From Caldilineaceae bacterium (lineage in GTDB: Bacteria; Chloroflexota; Anaerolineae; Caldilineales; Caldilineaceae), in the NCBI GenBank assembly GCA_026989655.1, contig JALSIX010000003.1, positions 1 to 34,977 on the forward strand: a stretch of 34,977 nucleotides of DNA, given 5' to 3'. The translations under genes were made by a program, and so were the position numbers. Below the pieces are notes generated by a model. It was given only the letters and a program-made list of their open reading frames with translations, was not told the origin of the DNA and made no database searches. This document shows, in pieces, positions 31,108 through 34,977 of this stretch (positions within the stretch are counted from its first letter, which is position 1; every line of letters starts with the position of its first letter).

Positions 31108-32844
31108 TCAGCCGTCCGCTGGACGAAGGTCCTGGACGTTGAGCTGGAGCGTCTGGCGCCCCTGCCATCGGTTGACCTCCAGGTAGAAGACCAGGTCCAC
31201 CCGGTCTCCGGGGGCCAATATCTCGGCCCATGCCCCCTGGCGAAAGGCAATGGCGTCCAATACCCCGGCTCCGGGTCCCCGGTCCACCACCAACTTCAGG
31301 TGTTGGCCGTTGCCCACAGCCCGGACCGTGCGGATACGACATCCCCGGGCCAGAAGAAGCGCAGGCGGGTTGTCCTGGCCGGTGGGCTCCATCCGGGCCA
31401 GTTGGCTGTGCAGGGCCCAGTCCACCAGGGCCAGGTCCACCTCCACATCGATGTGGAGGGTGGGGGCCAGCTCCGGATGGTCTGCCAGGACATGGGCCGC
31501 CAGGTGGACCAGGGCCTCCTGGAGTTCGGGCAACCGCCGGGTCTCCACGGTGAAGCCCGCGGCCCGGGCATGGCCCCCGTGGCGCACGAAGAGGTGTTCC
31601 ACCGCGTCCAGGGCCGAGATGATGTCGAACTCCACGATGCTGCGGGCACTGCCCCGGCTGAGCTCCTGGCCCTGTTCCACAACGACCACGGGACGGTAGT
31701 AGCGCTCGGTGAGTTTGCCCGCCACCAGGCCCACGATGCCCGGCTGGAACTCGGGATGGGCCGCGAAGAGCAGGGGTGGAAAAGCATCCTGGCCGGCCAG
31801 GACCTGTTCCTCCACCAGAGTCTCTGCGGCCGCGGTCAACCGTTGCCGCTCCTGGTTCAGGGCCTCCAGCCGGGTGGCCAGCTCGAAAGCGATCTGGTAG
31901 TCGGTGGCCCGGAGCAGGTCGTAGGCCAGGCCCGCGTGGAGCAGACGCCCTGCCGCGTTGATCCGGGGGGCAATGCGGTAGCTGACGGTGGCGGCATCCA
32001 CGGTGGCCGGGACGATCCCCGCATGCTCCATCACCGCGTAGAGGCCCACCCGTCGTCCCTGGCGCAGGACCTGGAGGCCCCGCCGCACCAGGGAGCGGTT
32101 CTCGTGTTGCAGGGGCATCAGATCGGCCACGGTGCCGACGGCGACCAGGTCCAGCAGCTCCTGCTCCAGCTCCGCTGCCCGGTCCCGACCCAGAGGACTC
32201 CACCGTTCGTGGGCCACGGCCCGCAACACCCCCTGGGCCACCCGATAGGCCACCCCCACCCCAGCCAGGCGCTCAAAGCCCGTGGGATCGTCTGCCCGAC
32301 GGGGGTTGACCACCGCCAGGGCCGGCGGCAGCTCCCGGCCTACAGAGTGGTGATCGGTGACGATCACGTCCATCCCCATCCGCGCCGCCGCGGCCACCTC
32401 CTCCACGCTCCGGATCCCACAGTCCACGGTCACCAACAGGTCCGTGTCCCGGGCCAGGCGCTCCAAGGCCTCCAGGTGCAGGCCGTAGCCCTCGTCCATC
32501 CGATCCGGAATGTAGGCTCGAACCCGGGCCCCGGCGGCCTCCAGCGCGGTGGCCAGCAGGGCCGTGGCCGTCACCCCATCGGCGTCGAAATCCCCGTAGA
32601 CGCAGATCCGCTCGCCACGTTCGATGGCCCGGACCAACCGCTGCACGGCCGGTACCATGTCCACCATGCGATAGGGGTTCTCCTGGACCGCGTCCTCGCT
32701 CGCCAAATAGGCCCGGATGCTGTCCCCATCCCGCAGGCCGCGGTTGTAGAGGACCTGGAGGAGGACAGGGTGTTCGGGGACCGCGGCGAAGAACGCCGCC
32801 GGTGCCGGAGGATAGATCACCCACCGCTTGGATGGACCGGACAC
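31108..32844 (-). CDS. recJ: Single-strand-specific 5'-3' exonuclease RecJ
   Basis: 578 residues, DHH/DHHA1 phosphoesterase. YGDFDADGVTATALL (83-97) is motif I, DCGIRS (141-146) and TDHH (163-166) are motifs II and III, RIAPRINAAGRL follows, and VRHGGHARAAGFTV is the DHHA1 substrate-binding motif. A C-terminal OB-like region follows (ending VNRWQGRQTLQLNVQDLRP). It degrades single-stranded DNA in recombination and repair. The start is GTG, preceded by an AGAGAGGG sequence about six bases upstream; no upstream ATG is in frame before the promoter. It is the first gene of the minus-strand cluster. Confidence 0.95.
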   Translation of the reverse strand: MSGPSKRWVIYPPAPAAFFAAVPEHPVLLQVLYNRGLRDGDSIRAYLASEDAVQENPYRMVDMVPAVQRLVRAIERGERICVYGDFDADGVTATALLATALEAAGARVRAYIPDRMDEGYGLHLEALERLARDTDLLVTVDCGIRSVEEVAAAARMGMDVIVTDHHSVGRELPPALAVVNPRRADDPTGFERLAGVGVAYRVAQGVLRAVAHERWSPLGRDRAAELEQELLDLVAVGTVADLMPLQHENRSLVRRGLQVLRQGRRVGLYAVMEHAGIVPATVDAATVSYRIAPRINAAGRLLHAGLAYDLLRATDYQIAFELATRLEALNQERQRLTAAAETLVEEQVLAGQDAFPPLLFAAHPEFQPGIVGLVAGKLTERYYRPVVVVEQGQELSRGSARSIVEFDIISALDAVEHLFVRHGGHARAAGFTVETRRLPELQEALVHLAAHVLADHPELAPTLHIDVEVDLALVDWALHSQLARMEPTGQDNPPALLLARGCRIRTVRAVGNGQHLKLVVDRGPGAGVLDAIAFRQGAWAEILAPGDRVDLVFYLEVNRWQGRQTLQLNVQDLRPADG

Positions 32845-32906
32845 CTGGATCCCTCTCTGGGTGAAGCCACGGAGGCTGGGGATGCACCGCCCCCCATGTG
32901 CCCTCC

Positions 32907-32935
32907 ATTATAGCCGAGGCCCAGAGGGGCACCAA
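32907..32935 (-). promoter_or_regulatory. Promoter of the recJ cluster
   Basis: TTGGTG (32935-32930), a 17-base spacer and TATAAT (32912-32907, full consensus) on the minus strand, about 65 bases before the recJ GTG. One of the clearest promoters in the window. Confidence 0.75.
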
Positions 32936-33066
32936 AGCCGCCCGGGAGATCAGGCCCCCTGGCCCGGGGAATTTCATAGATCCAAACGACCACCGCATGC
33001 GTCCCGATCAGTGTCCCCCGACCGACCATCGCCTTCCAGAGCAACGGCCATCTCCATGGCTTCGGC

Positions 33067-33091
33067 GCCCTCCCTTGTCGCCAGGGAGGGC
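33067..33091 (+). other. Stem-loop in the leader of the DUF7282 gene
   Basis: GCCCTCCCT (33067-33075) and AGGGAGGGC (33083-33091) form a perfect 9-bp stem with a seven-base loop, 32 bases before the ATG. It could affect translation or message stability. No promoter was recognised with confidence between 32936 and 33066. Confidence 0.5.
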
Positions 33092-33123
33092 ACAGACACC
33101 TTAGAGGAAAGGAGGGAACCGCG

Positions 33124-34530
33124 ATGCAACCTCGCAAGTGGATCGTCTGGCCGATGATCCTGGCCCTGGCACTTTTCGTCGTCCCCACGGCTCTCCAGGC
33201 CAGCTCCCACGATGCTGCCCAGGAGGAAGGGGCTTCCACCCCCACCGTGGAGGTCTCGGACCAGCCCATCGTGGACGGCACGGTGACCGTGGACCGGGTG
33301 GTGGCCGCCCAGGACGGCTGGATGGTGATCCATGCACAGAAAGACGGCCGTGTGGGTCCGCCCATCGGGTCCGCGGCGGTGATGGCGGGCGAGAACGCGG
33401 GGATCGTGGTGACCGTCGACGTGGAAATGGCCACGGAGACGCTGTACGCCATGCTCCACGTGGACGCGGGGGAGCCCGGCACCTACGAGTTCCCGGGGCC
33501 GGACGGGCCGGTGATGGTGGAGGACAAACCCCTGGTGGTCCCCTTCATGGTCACGGGCCAGATGACCCGGACGGAGCTGCTCCAGCAGCAGGTGGCCGAT
33601 CTGGAAGCCCAGGTGGCTGCGCTGGAGGCAGCATGGGTCCAGGCCAGCACCTACCAGGTGGCCAACACCCTCTTCCTCGCGGCCGTCGGTGATCTGGACG
33701 ATGGCGCCGCCGTGGCCCAGTTGCGGCGGGTACTTTTGGCCACCCACTGGCCAGACGAGGCATTGGCCTCCCAGGCCCAGGAGCTGGCCGACACCCTGAA
33801 CAGGCTGGCCAAGGCCCTGGCCAGCGACGAGGACACCGCGGACCTCCGAAGCGCCGCGGCGGAAGGCCGAGATGCCCTGGTGGCCGCGGGCAACCGCTGG
33901 CTCGATAGGGCTCTGGGCATCCTAGAGCCCGCGGTAGAGGTCTCGGACCAGCCCATCGTGGACGGCACGGTGACCGTGGACCAGGTGGTGGCCGCACAGG
34001 ACGGCTGGATCGTCGTCCACACCCAGAAGGACGGCGGCATCGGCCCCGTCATCGGCTACGCCCCTGTCTCCGCAGGCACCAACACCAACGTCGCCGTGGA
34101 GATCGACCCCGAGGCCGCATCCAACACCCTCTACGCCATGCTCCACGTGGACGCCGGTGAACCCGGCACCTACGAGTTCCCCGGACCCGACGGCCCCGTC
34201 GTCCTCGACGGCAAACCCCTGGCCCCCGCCTTCCAGGTCCTTCCATCCCCGGAGGAAGAGGCCATGGAAGAGGCAGAGGAGGAGGTGGTCATCGACATCC
34301 GCCGCTTCTCCTTCGGCGCGCCGCTGCAGATCCAGCCCGGCACCACCGTGATCTGGATCAACCAGGACGCCGCCCCCCATACCGTCACCGCTTCCGACGG
34401 CACCTTCGACTCGGGCAACCTGTCCCAGGGAGCCGAGTTCCGCTACACTTTCACCGAGCCCGGAGAGTACGAGTACTACTGTCGCTATCACCCAGGCATG
34501 GTGAGCACCATCATCGTGACAGGAGAGTGA
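33124..34530 (+). CDS. Exported protein with two DUF7282 repeats and a type-1 copper domain
   Basis: 468 residues. A signal peptide (1-26, ending LQA) is followed by a DUF7282-like domain (about 41-140), a helical segment (about 141-265, VADLEAQVAALEAA onwards), a second DUF7282-like domain (about 270-375) and a C-terminal plastocyanin-like domain (about 385-468). Each DUF7282 copy starts VEVSDQPIVDGTVTVD and contains VVAAQDGW, IGxxxGxAxVxAG and YAMLHVDAGEPGTYEFPGPDGPV. The copper ligands of the last domain are His419, Cys453, His456 and Met459 (APHTV and YYCRYHPGM). DUF7282 has no assigned function that I know; the fused blue-copper domain suggests a role in extracellular electron transfer or copper binding. 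AAAGGAGGG lies nine bases before the ATG. Confidence 0.88.
   Translation: MQPRKWIVWPMILALALFVVPTALQASSHDAAQEEGASTPTVEVSDQPIVDGTVTVDRVVAAQDGWMVIHAQKDGRVGPPIGSAAVMAGENAGIVVTVDVEMATETLYAMLHVDAGEPGTYEFPGPDGPVMVEDKPLVVPFMVTGQMTRTELLQQQVADLEAQVAALEAAWVQASTYQVANTLFLAAVGDLDDGAAVAQLRRVLLATHWPDEALASQAQELADTLNRLAKALASDEDTADLRSAAAEGRDALVAAGNRWLDRALGILEPAVEVSDQPIVDGTVTVDQVVAAQDGWIVVHTQKDGGIGPVIGYAPVSAGTNTNVAVEIDPEAASNTLYAMLHVDAGEPGTYEFPGPDGPVVLDGKPLAPAFQVLPSPEEEAMEEAEEEVVIDIRRFSFGAPLQIQPGTTVIWINQDAAPHTVTASDGTFDSGNLSQGAEFRYTFTEPGEYEYYCRYHPGMVSTIIVTGE
33982..34103 (+). repeat. 122-bp direct repeat shared with the next gene (second copy 34856-34977)
   Basis: Bases 33982-34103 and 34856-34977 match at all but three positions by eye, in the same codon phase of the two DUF7282-type genes. 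The similarity continues to the window edge and so may be longer. The first DUF7282 copy in the same gene (from about 33240) is much less similar over its middle part, which points to recent conversion or duplication between genes. Confidence 0.9.
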
Positions 34531-34622
34531 AGGGCCGGGAGCGTGAAGGACGAGGAGGCCGCAGCATGGAACACGGGTCGCGGTTTCGACCTGAAGCGGT
34601 GGCCCGTTGTTCCATGCCGACC

Positions 34623-34651
34623 ATGACCATCGTCTGTCGTTCCGCTACATC
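34623..34651 (+). promoter_or_regulatory. Possible promoter of the second DUF7282 gene
   Basis: ATGACC (34623-34628), a 17-base spacer and TACATC (34646-34651) are a moderate sigma70-type match in the 178-base gap between the two DUF7282 genes. The rest of the gap shows no gene. Confidence 0.3.
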
Positions 34652-34708
34652 TCACCGTTTCCAAACACCTTCAACATCCAAACACCCTCAAAAGAAGGAG
34701 AGAGCTCG

Positions 34709-34977
34709 ATGACAGTGAAACACTCGGTTGTATGGGCCATCGTCCTGGTGGCTGCCCTTTCCCTGGTGTGGATCCCCGGCGCCAGGGCCCAGGAAATCTC
34801 CCCCAGCGTCACCGTCATGGACCAGGAGATCCAGGACGGCAAGGTCGTCATCGCCCAGGTGGTGGCCGCTCAGGACGGCTGGATCGTCATCCACACCCAG
34901 AAGGACGGCGGCATCGGCCCCGTCATCGGCTACGCCCCCGTCTCCGCAGGCACCAACACCAACGTCGCCGTGGAGAT
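34709..34977 (+). CDS. Exported DUF7282-type protein, 3' end outside window
   Basis: The first 89 codons are present. A signal peptide (about 1-27, ending ARA) leads directly into a DUF7282-type domain: VTVMDQEIQDGKVVIAQVVAAQDGW, shown here only as a pattern of strands, then IHTQKDGGIGPVIGYAPVSA. AAGGAG lies ten bases before the ATG. The domain is almost identical in DNA to the second copy in the preceding gene. Whether this protein also carries a helical spacer or copper domain cannot be seen. Confidence 0.85.
   Translation, partial: MTVKHSVVWAIVLVAALSLVWIPGARAQEISPSVTVMDQEIQDGKVVIAQVVAAQDGWIVIHTQKDGGIGPVIGYAPVSAGTNTNVAVE

Noticed and set aside
34527-34712. 61-codon frame between the two DUF7282 genes
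   Set aside because: Composition is Ser/His/Arg-rich without features, and no ribosome binding site fits; probably non-coding leader.

Overview
The window is a GC-rich bacterial chromosome segment that most resembles an aerobic member of the Chloroflexota, possibly a Caldilineae- or Thermoflexia-like thermophile. That placement is an inference. It rests on the A2-type haem-copper oxidase, the STAND-ATPase/SARP regulator, an Os1348/NHLP-like small protein, DUF7282 and DNRLRE secreted proteins, and secreted proteins that end in an [RK]-x-F-L-P-x-x tail. No rRNA, tRNA, CRISPR array, insertion sequence or phage gene was found.

Layout. (1) 1-4905, plus strand: the 3' part of a multicopper oxidase, a small HExxH membrane protein, an ABC1/UbiB-type kinase and a methionine-rich exported protein. 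(2) 10612-5005, minus strand: an aa3-type cytochrome c oxidase operon read as degenerate receiver protein, ctaC, ctaD, subunit IV, subunit III, a cupredoxin-like lipoprotein with a Met-rich insert, and ctaB. (3) 10768-15530: two NarL-type two-component systems that diverge from back-to-back promoters at about 13454-13518. Their kinases share a similar N-terminal membrane module. (4) 15555-18000, plus strand: a palindromic candidate operator, a lipoprotein c-type cytochrome, a perfect 16-bp hairpin, and a secreted CBM9/DOMON-like plus DNRLRE protein. (5) 18109-21674, plus strand: a promoter followed by sdhC-sdhD-sdhA-sdhB. (6) 25945-21851, minus strand: a 1110-residue STAND/TPR/SARP regulator, then a 57-residue peptide made of five 11-residue repeats, then a 114-residue NHLP/Os1348-like protein. 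(7) 26337-28025, plus strand: a secreted CARDB-like protein. (8) 32844-28093, minus strand: recJ, a small membrane protein, endonuclease V, a ROK fructokinase-like kinase and galT. (9) 33124-34977, plus strand: two DUF7282-type exported proteins; the first also carries a C-terminal type-1 copper domain and the second is cut by the window edge.

How it works together. Regions 1-5 are a respiratory and copper block: complex II delivers electrons to the quinone pool, a lipoprotein cytochrome c and blue-copper-like proteins are candidate periplasmic carriers, and an A2-type oxidase is the terminal step. Several exported proteins here carry Met/Gly/His-rich stretches that could hold copper for CuA, CuB and the multicopper oxidase. 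The two NarL-type systems beside the oxidase are the obvious candidate regulators, and a DosR-like GGGACA-AA-TGTCCC palindrome lies in front of the cytochrome c gene.

The best candidate for an undescribed system is region 6. The 57-residue repeat peptide has a consensus ribosome binding site, and its 33-bp units differ almost only at synonymous sites, which shows the peptide is real and conserved. It is probably translationally coupled to a RiPP-leader-like protein and lies directly downstream of a large signal-transducing regulator. No maturation enzyme or exporter is visible in the window.
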